Of a DNA stretch of 64,000 nt, positions 38,269 through 49,703 are shown piece after piece (positions within the stretch are counted from its first letter, which is position 1; every line of letters starts with the position of its first letter). The notes under the pieces are model-generated. The model did no database searches and was not told where the DNA came from. It saw only the letters and a program-made list of their open reading frames with translations. A program made the position numbers and the translations under genes. This stretch comes from Paramecium sonneborni (Eukaryota; Ciliophora; Oligohymenophorea; Peniculida; Parameciidae): positions 23,453 to 87,452 of the forward strand of contig CAJJDN010000068.1 in assembly GCA_905182985.1 (NCBI GenBank), given 5' to 3'.

Positions 38269-39239
38269 TCACCAATCCCACCAACTTTTTCTTATTCTAA
38301 CTACTCCTCTTCTCTCATTATTAAAATTAGTATCTTTTGAAAATCTCACCTTCTTTTAATTTCTATTTTTAAACACTGTATGAGTTGATTTTATTGAATT
38401 TTTACCTAAAGATATACTTCTTTATGAAAGAGATCTATTCTTTTTTAATATACTTTTCACACTTTTTTATGTTTTATGACTTCCACTTTAACTTCTTTCA
38501 TCTTATGAACAATATTCACTAAACATCTTTTCAAATGCTTCTAATTATTTTATTTATTTTGAATAAACAGATTTTTATGTACCATAACTTGCATTAATAC
38601 TTTCCAATTCCTCTCTTTATTAAATAACTTTCTTCATTGCAGACTTCTTCATTATCTCAGACTTAGTTAACACCTATTAATCCTTCTATGTAGGAGTTTT
38701 AGAAATTTATGATTTCTAAGAAACTGTATCTGCATCTGCTTTTTTAGGTGCAAATTATGATGTCTATCTAGGTAAATAAGGATTAGAAGTTTATTAGTTG
38801 TTATGTTATTCTGATTAAGATTATTTCATCGAATTTTAGAATGAAAATTAATTATCAAGTTCTTACTTATGATCATCTATTGATCTTTTCCCTTCCTCTT
38901 CTTTTAGTTTCAACTCTTATTCATATTAAATTTGTAATTTTCTAAGCTCCTCCTCTTCTTACAATTTACTTAACATATTTTTTATTCTTACATCTATTAT
39001 ATATTATATCTAATTTCAAGCTTAATATCGTTTTCAAAACGATTTTTTCTGTCTGTGTGTGTTTACATACTTGCTACTTATTTTTTTTTAATAAAGCATG
39101 GCTATTATTATGATAAATAAGAATTATTTTCTTCTGCAATTGAATCATCCCTGATTAATAATTATTAAGATTAATAAGGATCTGTTTTAAATTCTCTTTC
39201 AGATTCTTATCCTTTGTTTATTTTAGATTTGGTCATCAT
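38269..39239 (-). CDS. Basic, Ser/Gln-rich protein with PP1-docking-like motif, 304 aa
   Basis: Two introns (25 and 31 nt) give 305 codons. The protein is highly charged: an early helix LQEEEELRKLQ, a Ser/Gln-rich middle, then basic segments (KKNRSLSQRSISLGKN). Near the C terminus is KKVRFSKDT, which fits the RVxF motif that binds PP1 phosphatase (pattern seen; function inferred). It ends in SWWDW. An open frame upstream (ATG 39418, MVQQQQQKIYPIDVE...) looks coding but no GT...AG intron joins it in frame. Start 39239 (or 39236) is therefore chosen. Family not recognised. Confidence 0.6.
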
Positions 39240-39518
39240 TGTACTTTCCCTTTCATTGTCTTCTTGTTTACAAATATTTTAGCAAGTACCCATTTTATAT
39301 TTTTAATGAATTTGTAAATTTCAGTTTATTTTATTAACTCATCTTCCAAATTATCAGATGCATCATTTGTCAATTCTACATCTATTGGATAGATTTTTTG
39401 TTATTACTATTAAACCATAATTAAATTACTCTAAATTATTGATGATTGATATAAAAAACTAAAAAATTTTAGTATTCATCGAATAAGTACCAATTTATAT
39501 ACTAAAAATTAAATTATA

Positions 39519-39914
39519 ATGTCTAAATCAAGAGTTGGTCCTAAATTACTGCTCTAACTTAATATAAGAATAGGACCAGATGATGATATAGTGCCTGATG
39601 AACCGTTTTGTTAAGTTTAAAATTAAACTGTGTTGATTAAAGAATAATAAAGGTATGATGCAAAAGGAAGGTAGATTAAAAAAGGCAAAAATTACTCAAT
39701 AGAATTTGATAATTGTGTAACAGTTTGTGTATATGATCCAAATGATGAAGTCTTATAAATTAAAGAAACTCTTTCTTAACTCTCAAATCTTGATATAATA
39801 AAGGTTAGCTTTAGAAACTAACATTATATTAACAATAAACAATAATAAACTGACTAATAATTGAGGCCAATTTTGAAAAGAAAAAACTCTTCACATTTAA
39901 ATGTATAGAAATGA
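39519..39914 (+). CDS. Hypothetical protein, 131 aa (possible 3' extension)
   Basis: Frame of 131 codons with mixed, ordered-looking composition: GPKLLLQLNIRIGPDDDIVPDEPF, and YSIEFDNCVTVCVYDPNDE looks like beta strands; the tail is Gln/Lys-rich (RPILKRKNSS). A further open frame, in frame with ATG 39957 and ending TGA 40225, could be a 3' exon or a separate small gene (FDYIKLEMKIQKKKLD), but would overlap the minus-strand kinase by 58 bp. I keep the shorter model. No family recognised. Confidence 0.55.
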
Positions 39915-40167
39915 GTATGTAAAATTTTAGTTTTACAATTTTGATGCTATTATTTATGTTTAATGTATACTAATTATTTTTCAAGAAGAAAATATTTAAT
40001 CTAAAAATCATTAATTTTTATTTAGTAAGCTCTAGTAAATCCCAGTCTTCATCATGCAGATCGTTAGATACCTAATTTGATTATATTAAGTTAGAAATGA
40101 AAATTTAAAAGAAAAAATTAGATATCAATTTACGTCATATTAAACAAATGGTTAATTAATATAAATA

Positions 40168-41049
40168 TCACTATTTAGTTAAAAGTTTTTATAGATTTGA
40201 TGCTAATTACTATACTGTGAATTGATTATTCTTAAACCAATCATCTTATAAAGCTTCTTCAATTGTGTACCTTTCTTAAGGATCAGCACACAATAATCTT
40301 TATATATAGTTCTTAAATCCAAGCTCTATATTTTTAGATTCAAAAACTTTCCAAAATTTATCCCATTCTTTATTTTTAATATAATTCCAAAATTTATCTT
40401 ATTTTTATGGATGAGTACTAAGAAATGGTCGATATCCCATAAACAATACAAAAAATAGTACTCCCAAAGAAAACATATCACATTTTTTGGGGTCATAATT
40501 ATCATTTTAAATTAATTCAGGTGCTGTATAGCCTTCACTTCCACCTCTCAATTTTGCATTTGGTGAATTAGCTACAATTGCAAATCCAAAATCACAAATT
40601 TTTATTATAAAATCTCTTGATATTAATGCATTCTCTGGTTTAATGTCTCCATGCACTATATTCATAGAATGCAAGTATTTAATAGCACTCATAATTTAAT
40701 TTACTATTGATTTAATCAATTTAATGTCTCTCTGAAGTTCAATTAATTTGATTAGATGACCATGTGGCATATATTCAATCAAAATGCAACTTCCATCCGT
40801 TGAATTTGCATAGAATTTAACGATGTGATCATGATTCAAATGATATAAGAGTCTGATTTCCTATTAAAAATTAAATTTGTGTTGTAAATCCTTAAAGCTT
40901 GTTAATTTTAATGCATATTCATTTCTATTTTATTTATTAATGACTTTGTAAACAATAGAATCAAACCCTCTTCCTATTATTTCTTTATTGTTAAATTCAA
41001 AGTTTTAGGAAAACATTTATAAATCAAAAGAAAATGGTTTTATTTGCAT
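40168..41049 (-). CDS. CAMK-type Ser/Thr protein kinase, 293 aa
   Basis: Intronless frame of 293 codons. Kinase motifs: IGRGFDSIVYKV (glycine loop), EYALKLTSF (ATP lysine), YHLNHDHIVKFY, IEYMPHGHL, VHGDIKPENALI (catalytic loop with HGD for HRD), ICDFGFAI, GSEGYTAPEL and CDMFSLGVLFFVLFMGYRPF. The catalytic Asp, Asn, DFG and Lys are kept, so activity is likely in spite of the HRD-to-HGD change, which often marks kinases not needing activation-loop phosphorylation. The protein is little more than a kinase domain. Its last 58 bp overlap a plus-strand open frame ending at 40225. Confidence 0.9.
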
Positions 41050-41826
41050 TTTATTTTTTATAATTTTATTATATGTAATTAAGCAGCCATTCTTTATTAC
41101 ATATTCTTTATTTTTTTTTCAACTTCTCAAAATAATGTTAATTACAATTAGGATGATAGTTTTACAATCAAATATTTAAACACGCCTATAAATTAATCTT
41201 TAAGACATTGCTAAATATTATTTAAGACATTGATGACCATATTTCATATTTGGAATCATAAAAATCTAAACTCTTAGAATTCAATTATAAGTAATCATTT
41301 TATGAACAAAATGAACCCAACCAAAAAGGATCTTTACATTATTCGATAATATATACTTAATGAAGATTTGGAATAGAATCATCTAAAATTACTAGGTGGG
41401 TATATAAATTATGGTTATTTTAAAGACAAATTTAATGATTAACAATTCATTTGTTTAAAATATTTAAAAGACTCTAAAATTTAGAAATAGGCTTTGAAAT
41501 TCAAAGAAAATTTGAGAACATAACAGATAAAAAAATAAAGATTTCAAAAAAAAAAATATAATTAAATAGAAGAAAATTGAATTTAAAGAAAAATGTTTAG
41601 CAATTTAAAAGATGCTTAAAATAATTATAAAATCGATATGAATTGCTCAATTCATCAAATTATGCTTTTCATTAATAAGTTAAATGATTTTATATTGTAA
41701 AATAAAATACTGAATCTAATCTGAAGAGTTTTTGAATTTATGATAATGAAATTCTTAGATTTATAAATTAAATAAACATATTTTTATATTAAATCTAGTT
41801 TATTTATGTATATGCATATAAACGAA
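41050..41826. pseudogene. Gene-remnant zone, no intact gene
   Basis: 777 bp between the divergent kinase and phosphatase genes. On the plus strand coding-like fragments follow each other in different frames: FKTLLNIIQDIDDHISYLESQ (about 41190-41270) running to TGA near 41365, then YILNEDLEQNHLKLLGGYINY (about 41345-41420) to TGA near 41580, and a third Asn-rich piece to about 41725. No GT...AG intron joins the first two, so a frameshifted pseudogene is likelier than a spliced gene. The last 100 bp before the next ATG have no coding character. Confidence 0.45.
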
Positions 41827-42640
41827 ATGGATTTGATATTGCCATCTACAAAGACAGATGGAGCTTTATGGTTAGGTAATATAAAGGCTGCTTAAAATAT
41901 TTTGAATCTAAGTAAAGAAAACATTCGTACCGTAATTACAGTAGCTAGTAATGCTAATGTAAGTTATCCAAAACATTAAAAAATTATCCAAAAGGTATAT
42001 TGATCAATAATTTAAGGTTTTTAAAGTTCATGATAAAGAAAATGTAAGTATCTAAGAACTGATCGAAATGACAAATGAAGAAATAGAAGAAGCAATGAAG
42101 ATTGGATCTGTTTTAGTACATTGCATGGCTGGTATTTCAAGGTCAGCTACTTGTGTAATTGCATATTTGATGTATCAAAATAAATGGGTATTTGAGAAAA
42201 CACTTAAATTTGTAAAATCCAAAAGACCCTGTGTAAATCCAAATGAGGGATTTAAAAAATAACTGATTTCGTATTCAAATGAAATTTAAAAGAAATTATT
42301 ACCTAAATAAACTAAATAAATTGAAAATCCTTTAGCAAAATTAAGAAGATAATTACATCAATCACCTGAAGATTTGATAAAAAATACTTAATTAGCCAAA
42401 TCTCCTAAACATGAGATTAAAGTATTAACCAAAAATTCTACAGAAGAAGAGAAATAATAATATAGGTAATAATTAGCCTAAAAATTATTTGTAAGTACAT
42501 TTTCTACAACTGATAGAAATCGAAAATAATTTAATACTATGCATATAAATAAATCTTCAAATATTAAAGGATGCATAAGTATGTACAAATTAGTGGAAGA
42601 ATAAAAATTAGGTGGATTTTTATCAGATCGATTCAATTGA
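41827..42640 (+). CDS. Dual-specificity protein phosphatase, 263 aa
   Basis: One 22-nt intron (41993-42014 by my count) gives 264 codons. The signature VHCMAGISRSAT contains the catalytic HCxxGxxR loop; DGALWLGNIKAAQN at the N terminus and CVIAYLMYQNKWVFEKTLKFVKSKRP after the loop are typical of MKP/DUSP enzymes. An Asp in KVHDKEN may be the general acid, though the usual spacing to Cys is longer here. The C-terminal 120 residues are Lys/Gln-rich without a domain. In-frame ATGs a few codons upstream exist; 41827 gives the standard start just before the first beta strand. Confidence 0.9.
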
Positions 42641-42929
42641 TGGAAGTAATGATTTTATAATTTCAATTTCAAATAAATCAATTTGTATATATGATTAATA
42701 AATATATGTTTGAACTATTTTAGGATAGGAAACTAATTTCTATAAATAAATGACATTATTTTTTTTAATAAAAAAGTGATTTTTGTTTGTAAAATTCTTA
42801 AAATATTTTTGATTATATAGTAAAGATTTAGCATAGATAGAGAGTAATAGTTTGTATGTTAGATTTATTATTAACAGACATTTTAATGAAGTAATAATTC
42901 CGCTAATTAATTATTTTAACAGTTAATTC

Positions 42930-44393
42930 ATGTCTTAAGAAGAGGTTGTTGCTTGTGATTAATGTAAATAAGTGCCAGACAATTATTTAAGTCTAAATTG
43001 TGGTCACTGTTTCTGCTTAATTTGTATGGCTCAAAGCTTTTTGAAAGTATTTTAATTTAAAATAAAAGGGTGGAAGAATCTTTAAATTAGAGGGAACAGA
43101 TAACATTCATTATATATGTACTGTATGTGAAAAAGACACTCCTTTAGATGAAGGATCAGTATCAGTAGTTGAGAGTATCTGTCATCAATTGATTCAAACT
43201 AGTCTAGAAAAGGTTAGAGAAGATTAAAATAATAATAATAAAGAAGATAAACCTCTTGAATAGAGTCAAATAATTGCATAGCCTAAATGTGAAATTCATA
43301 CTAAGGAAGATGCAACATTATTTTGTTTCACTTGTGAAAATAAATGCTTTTGCATAAAATGTCTTTTGAGACATGATAATAAAACTCATGAAATTTAGAA
43401 TGTTAATAGCTGTTTAAAAAGATTGAAGAGTAAAATGAATGATGCTACTCATACAATAGGTGCATCTTTAGAATTGATGTAATTGCAATTAAAAAGAGTC
43501 TAAGATTAAGATTCAACTTTATAAGAGGAAATGGATTATCTTATGCAAAGAGTATAAGAATAGTTTCATTCCTTATATTAAGTGATTCAAAATAAAGAAA
43601 AAGAAATTCTAACTTAATTAGAAAATCTTAAAGAAATTCAAGAATAATAAACTGAAAAAATGCTCAATGATATTCAGATGAAAATTAACAGTCTTACTTA
43701 ATTGAGAAGTGATTTTGAAAATATTGGTTTAAGTGAATCATTATAACCATCAGTTAGTATTCTTAACTATTATTCTGGATGCAAACAAATAATGTAAAAA
43801 GTTATTGGATAAATGAGTTTTAGTGACATTTTTAGCACTGTTAAATATTTTCCAGATAATGGTAATTCATTATTTTTTATTAAGATTAATTCTTTAGATA
43901 CGACGAATTTGAATTGAAGATACAGAATTTGAAGGCTCAAATTGATAGATTCTTTACTCAATAAAGATCAGTATCTCAACATGAAAAGTAGAGCAGAATT
44001 ACTCAAAAATCGGCCATCATTGATTAATTGTATCTTAGTTAGAGATGTCATACCTAAATGGATGAAAGCACTGATAGTTTTAAATCTCATTAAGTGTCCA
44101 CCTATTCGAAAATCAATACTCCTATCAATAATTAAAGGAATTTATAGGCTAAGGTAGAGGAAATAAAATAATTATACTCAGATAGAGTGAAGACTTAATA
44201 AAAGTTACAGAAACAGTAGGAAAACAGTTTAAACAATATCCAAAGATCGTTTTCTGAATTAGCTAGTTTCAAAAAATAGACAGCTTTAAGTGCCTTAAGA
44301 CTATAATAAGGATTGTTCGATTCAAGAGTAACAAAAAAATAATAATAATCTTAGTAATAATAGATTCAAGAATCACAACAAGTTTAAAAATGA
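42930..44393 (+). CDS. RING and B-box coiled-coil (TRIM-like) protein, 472 aa
   Basis: Two introns (22 and 23 nt) give 473 codons. N-terminal RING: ACDQCKQ, LNCGHCFCLICM and ICTVCEKD supply the C3HC4-type ligands. A B-box follows near residues 120-160 (CEIHTKEDATLFCFTCENKCFCIKCLLRHDNKTHE), then long coiled coils with many Leu/Gln/Glu heptads. RING-B-box-coiled coil is the TRIM order; TRIM proteins are E3 ubiquitin ligases that oligomerise through the coil. No SPRY, NHL or other C-terminal domain follows; the C-terminal third is Gln/Ser-rich. It converges with the kinase ending at 44436. Confidence 0.85.
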
Positions 44394-44435
44394 TGTAATT
44401 TTAAATTTTGTTAAATTTTTAATAAATATATATAT

Positions 44436-45653
44436 TCAATTCAGCCATTAAGAAAGCAATACATCCTACATAGAAATTCTCTCATTTAAATCCACTCTTA
44501 ACATAGATGAAACTAACTATCTTGCTGGATTACTAACAAATGAAGGATATTCTAATTTAGCTTAACATATTTTTTTGTATAAATCTTTTTCTGAATTACC
44601 ACGAAATGGAAATACACCAGTTAAGATTTTAAAGAGAATAACACCACATGCCCAAACATCAACAGATTAATCATAGGCATTTTTTTTAACTAATTCTGGT
44701 GCCATATATTGAGGTGTTCCACAAGAACATGTTTATTTAGTATCTATTTTAATGGAGTATCCAAAATCTATAATTTTAACTTTTCTTGTGTTGTAATCAA
44801 TTAATAAATTTTCGAATTTGAGATCTCTATGAGAAATATTAAGTTTATGCATATAAGCTACTGCATCTGCTATTTATCTAAACAATATTTTAGCTTCATC
44901 TTCATTTATTCTTTTAAATGGACGACCTTTCATAAATGTTTCAAGATTGATTGGAGAGGAATATTCCATTATTAAAAATATCTGCTTATCATTTTCATAT
45001 GTATGATACAAATTGATAATATTTGGATGTTTAATTAAATTTAAGATTTCCACTTCTCTTTCTAAATTCTTAAGATGCATATTATTCATCTTCTTTCTAT
45101 CATATATCTTTATGGCGACTTCAATATCCAATTCTCTATGTTTTGCCATTTTCACTTCTGCAGTTGCTCCAATTCCTAAAGTTTTAATGAAGCAATAACT
45201 ATTTATTTCTTAATTTTCAATAGGTATTTCTATAAGTTAGGAATATTCTTTTCTAATAATAACATTTTCTGGATTTTCTCCATAAGATACTTATTGTTGA
45301 TAATTAGACTTTAATATATTTCTAAGATTGTTTCCTAAATTCTTCTAAACAGGCATAGTCTTCTTCTTTTAGAGAGGTTAATAGTTTTCTTATTTGGGAG
45401 AACATTATCTTTTGGTTTATTGAGATTTTATAGGTGATTTATTAGTTTGCATTTTATTATGAAAAGAAACAGATCTTCTATGAGTATCTTCTCTATTCTT
45501 TAGATATTTCTTTTTGAGATCATAAAGTTTAGAATGTTAATTGGGTAAAAATGTTTATGAATTCAATGGTAAATGGCTCTTTTAATAATCTACAAGGCTA
45601 AGTTATTAATTTACTTAAGGATTAATACATATTGGTTTCAGTAGCTTAGTCAT
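44436..45653 (-). CDS. CAMK/AMPK-like Ser/Thr kinase with N-terminal extension, 405 aa
   Basis: Intronless frame of 405 codons. Residues about 1-150 are low-complexity and basic. Then the kinase domain: LGIGATAEVKMAK (glycine loop), VAIKIYDRKKM, LNLIKHPNIINLYHTYE, LIMEYSS, SHRDLKFENLLI, IIDFGYSI, GTPQYMAPEL, VDVWACGVILFKILTGVFPF, then LRVDLNERISMQDVL. All catalytic residues are present. The look is of the CAMK/SNF1-MARK type. The first ATG in this frame is 45653, but the open frame continues to a TGA near 45720 with no other ATG, so the start is likely right. Confidence 0.9.
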
Positions 45654-46048
45654 ATTCTTAATTAAAGTATTCTTCTGGACTTGTTTAAAGTGTGATTTGC
45701 TTTTACTAATCGAAATGGATCATAGATTTAAACTATAAATAAATCAGTTAAAAATATATTTTATAATATTTTTTTAGAATAAACTTATAACATTTCCACT
45801 TACAAATGAAATACCCAAGATTCTATATATCATTATCAACTTAAATTCTCTCCTTTTTTAGATATTTATATTTGATTAAGTTTGAATCGTTTAAAAATAA
45901 ATAAACAAAATTGTATAAATCAATTAGATAATCTTAGATAAGTTAGATAAGTTAATGAAGACAATTCTACAGAAAAGAGATATGATATAATTAATATAAT
46001 AAGTTTTGTGAATTTATTTGTTATAAAGATTTATTTATTTAATTAAAA

Positions 46049-46989
46049 ATGTAGAGATTATAAGGTGCCACACTTAGTTTATGGAGTAGTTTTACCCCAG
46101 TTCCTTAGTATGCATTTGCTACATTAAATCTTAAATAATTGAAACAAAGAATGAAATCGGTAGGATCTATTAGAAAGATTACAAAAGCGATGAAGATGGT
46201 TGCTGCTTCAAAAATGAAATAAGATGTTTAAAGACTTGAGAATGGAAAATACTTTGGTGTACGTTCGATTTAAGATTTATTTGCTAATGAAACATACTTA
46301 TAGAAAAAACAATTAAGTTTCAAAATAAATAAGACGTTAATGGTTCCAATTACATCAGATAAAGGACTTTGTGGTGGCATCAATTCATCAATAATTAGAG
46401 AAACCCGTTCAATTGTACGTTAAAATCGTAATGCTTATAAATTATTCTTAATTGGTGAAAAAGTATATTAATATTATAATTACAATATTAGTCTCTTGGT
46501 GCATTACAAAGAGCATTTCCTGAATTATTAACTTAAGCTATAACTGCCATTAATACTCCAATTAATTTTATTAATTCATCTTCAATTGCTCATTAGATTT
46601 AATTGAATGTCACAGAAGATATTGATTAAATTACAATTATCTTCAATTAATTTAAGAATGTAGTTTAATAAGTTGTTAAAAAAGTTGACTTATTGAATAG
46701 AAAGAATTTTATAGCTTAATTTAGATTAGTAACAAAATATGATACAGCTGAACCTGAAAAGGAATTTGTTTAAAATTATATGTATGAATATTATGTTGCA
46801 ACTGCATTCTATCATGCTATGCTTAATAATTTTGCTAGTGAAACATCTTCAAGAATGAATGCTATGGAGAATGCTTCTAAAAATGCTGGTGAAATGCTTG
46901 ATAAATTAACACTTGACTACAATAAAGTTAGATAAGCTAAAATCACTGTTGAATTATGTGAAATTATTTCAGGGGCCTCAGCTGTCTGA
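46049..46989 (+). CDS. ATP5F1C: Mitochondrial ATP synthase F1 subunit gamma, 303 aa
   Basis: One 29-nt intron (46463-46491) gives 304 codons. Conserved gamma-subunit landmarks: LKQRMKSVGSIRKITKAMKMVAASKM near the N terminus, ITSDKGLCGGINSSI in the middle and the C-terminal helix [38 protein letters not shown] ending in EIISGASA. The first 20-30 residues are Gln/Leu/Ser-rich with Arg and no acids (MQRLQGATLSLWSSFTP), as expected for a mitochondrial targeting sequence. Gamma is the central rotor shaft of ATP synthase. It diverges from the kinase gene over about 395 bp holding both promoters. Confidence 0.95.
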
Positions 46990-47080
46990 TATTAAATCAA
47001 ATCATTTAGAACATTTATATATTTATATATATATTTAACAATTAAATCTGTTTTTATTCTTATTATATAAATTCTGTTTT

Positions 47081-47662
47081 TCATTTCGTTCTTAAAACTT
47101 CAGTCTCAATTTTTCTTCTATTTGTCAATTTAGCCAAATATTTCTCAAATTATTCAGATGTAATATCTTCTGCATCATATCCAGCAACATTGTGAATTAT
47201 TTCATCAATGTCTTTTGGTGAAAAATTAAGATGTAATTCATCTGAAATTTTTTTCAAATCTTCCTTATCCAAAGTCCCTTTACCATCAATATCCACTAAT
47301 GTAAATAATTACTCTCTTCCTTTCTAATCAAACAAATTTCCCTATAACTTTAGATACAATCAATTTACCAATTTATTTGTCAACTCTCTTACAAATTCTT
47401 CAAAATCTACTCCACCATCTCCATGCTAATCTGAAACTTATTACAATGTATTAGCTACTATTGGACTCTTCTATACCAATCCCAATTATTATGCTGTTAT
47501 CATTACATCCTTTAGATCTATTCTTCTTGTTCTGGGATCACAATACAAATTAAACAATCTGAAAAGCTCTAATATATGATCATTTGTCAAAGTTGTATGG
47601 TTTTTAACCCAAGGCTTTTAAAGTAAAGCAATCTCATCTTTATCTAAATTTTATTGATTCAT
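47081..47662 (-). CDS. EF-hand calcium-binding protein, 186 aa
   Basis: One 21-nt intron (with in-frame TGA) gives 187 codons. Four EF-hand-like units: CDPRTRRIDLKDV (degenerate), DQHGDGGVDFEEF (complete loop), DIDGKGTLDKEDL (complete loop) and GYDAEDITSEQF (degenerate). This two-working-hand pattern in about 180 residues resembles calcineurin B or other small calcium sensors, and calcineurin A lies in the same window, but the linker FVRELTNKL and the order of good hands do not prove that. No N-myristoylation glycine follows the first Met (MNQQ), which argues against classical calcineurin B. Confidence 0.85.
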
Positions 47663-47920
47663 TAAATTCAAGATATTTTTTATTAATATTATTTCTAAAC
47701 ATTATTTATTTTTATACAAATATTTTTTTATTTAAATAAATTCCAATATAACTTTAAACTTTAATGATTTTTAAACACACCCATATACATTCTCTTAGTC
47801 TAGAAATAAATTTATAAAAACCATCAAATAGTACTCATCATATATGTTCTCTTATCACAATGAACTTATAAGAATTTTTATATCAATATAAAATTATGAA
47901 TATCATATATATATAAATAA

Positions 47921-48963
47921 TCATTAGTAAAAATTTTGGGTGTAATTTCTAACATAATCCTGTGAATTATAATCTGAATCTGATTCTTATTATTCAAAAT
48001 CTTCAACTACAAAATGTACTTTTCTTGCTTTTCTAATCTTCTTTTAATGATAATTTAAAAATAATTTTGTCATCAATCCTGGCACTTTAGTTATTTCTTA
48101 TTCTAAATTTGGATTCAAACGTAAGATCTAATCAAAATCATCTATAAATAAACTATGAGCCTTATCAACTATTATTGGAGATAATATATCATAATATTTC
48201 TCTACAAACAATAACACTTATAAAATGTTTGTAATGTCTAATTTTGATATAATATCTTCTTCACATTTTTATTTAAGATCCATTATCATATATTCATCTG
48301 CCAATAACATTAAATCACATGCATCTGCAATATTATCTGGGAACTAAAGAGATTATTAATTAATTTAAATACTTCCTTCCAATATCCACTATATATCCAC
48401 CCGATCATCAATTTAAATAATTCAGGCTTCTTGTATTCTACCTTTATAATGTTCTATGCGCTCTCCATTAAATTCAATGAAAACATTCCATTAAATTTTG
48501 GAGATCGGCAAGATAGTATACATTTATGTAATGGAAGCACCTATCTATTCATTTAAATTCTTACTATATCATCATTTATTTTTAGGATCACATCACTAAA
48601 TATTCCTCCTAAAAATAAATTTTATAATGATGTTTTCAAAGGATTTTACACCATCTAATTAAACTCATTAGTATGAATCACTTTTACTAAACTAGCTGTC
48701 ATTATACTGGTTTCAGGCTAAATCATTTATTAATCATATACTCTTATGTCTCTTCCTAATGATTGAAATCGAAGTTATTTATAATTTAAACCTGTTATAC
48801 CACAAAATTCTAAACTATATGATAAAAATGTTCGAGGCTTTATGATTGGTAATCTGATAGAATTGTTTTTTAGAATGATAACTTGATTCTTAGAAGAATT
48901 CATCAAATCTTCACCAGCTTCAAAAATTATGTCTAATTAATCTGATCCTCTCTTTTTTAACAT
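47921..48963 (-). CDS. BTB/POZ domain protein, 337 aa
   Basis: One 29-nt intron gives 338 codons. After about 130 N-terminal residues without a clear domain comes the BTB fold: FSDVILKIN, LPLHKCILSCRSPKFNGMFS, IIKVEYKKPELFKLMIGWIYSG and LMLLADEYMIMDLKQKCEEDI. BTB proteins dimerise and often are adaptors of cullin-3 ligases. The C-terminal 120 residues are BACK-like at first (ILQVLLFVEKYYDI) and end in a basic/acidic tail. It is 260 bp from the EF-hand gene, same strand. Confidence 0.85.
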
Positions 48964-49703
48964 TATTAATTCTAAAATAAATAAATAATTTAATTTCTTA
49001 TTATTACAAAATTTATTACATTAATTTCTTCGATTTAAATATTTTAACTAATTTTCCAAATATGAAAACCTAAATTGAAAATCAAAAAATTTATTCATTT
49101 ACTTCATCAATAAAAATAGAAAATTTAAAAAGATACATCTTTTGATTAAGATTTAATTTTTCAAACACAAAATATTAAAGAATGTAGTTGTTATTAATTC
49201 TAATACTGTTGAAAATAGTTATGTTAAAATTTTTTGATATTTTTATATAAACTAATAATTCTATAGTATTTAATTAAATTTAATAAGATAACTACATTTA
49301 GGATGAATAAATATTATAAAAGAAATTCTTGAAGTATAGAAACATCATTTAGGAAATTATAATCATAGAAAATCTTTTAAGTGAGAAAATACTTTCAGCG
49401 AAAATTAATTTAAAGTTAGAAGAAACTTTAAAAATTATTTCAACATCAAATTATAATTAAATAAAACTTCAAAAAAAATATCTAAATATCAATTTTTAGC
49501 AAATAATTTTCTTAATAATTTACATAACATAATTAAGTTTGTTAAAAAGTTTATTCATAAATTTTAATTGATATAATTTTTTAAGTAGAGTTGAAGATAT
49601 CTTAAACTAAGTGTTGGATTTTGATTTTAAAATTTAATAAATATTTAAAAATTAGAAGTTCAAGAAGTTCAATTTTATAATATAATAATTAATTAGAGAA
49701 TAA
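48964..49703. other. Intergenic, no gene seen
   Basis: 740 bp, the longest empty-looking stretch, very AT-rich. Short open frames exist (for example a 20-codon one around 49325) but none with coding character exceeds about 60 codons, and no RNA-like GC-rich island was seen. It separates two divergent genes (BTB and PP2C), so it holds both promoters. Confidence 0.55.

Noticed and set aside
43770..44157. Short ORFs on both strands in the RING/B-box region
   Set aside because: They are alternative frames across the coiled coil and its 23-nt intron; the spliced TRIM-like frame explains the sequence.
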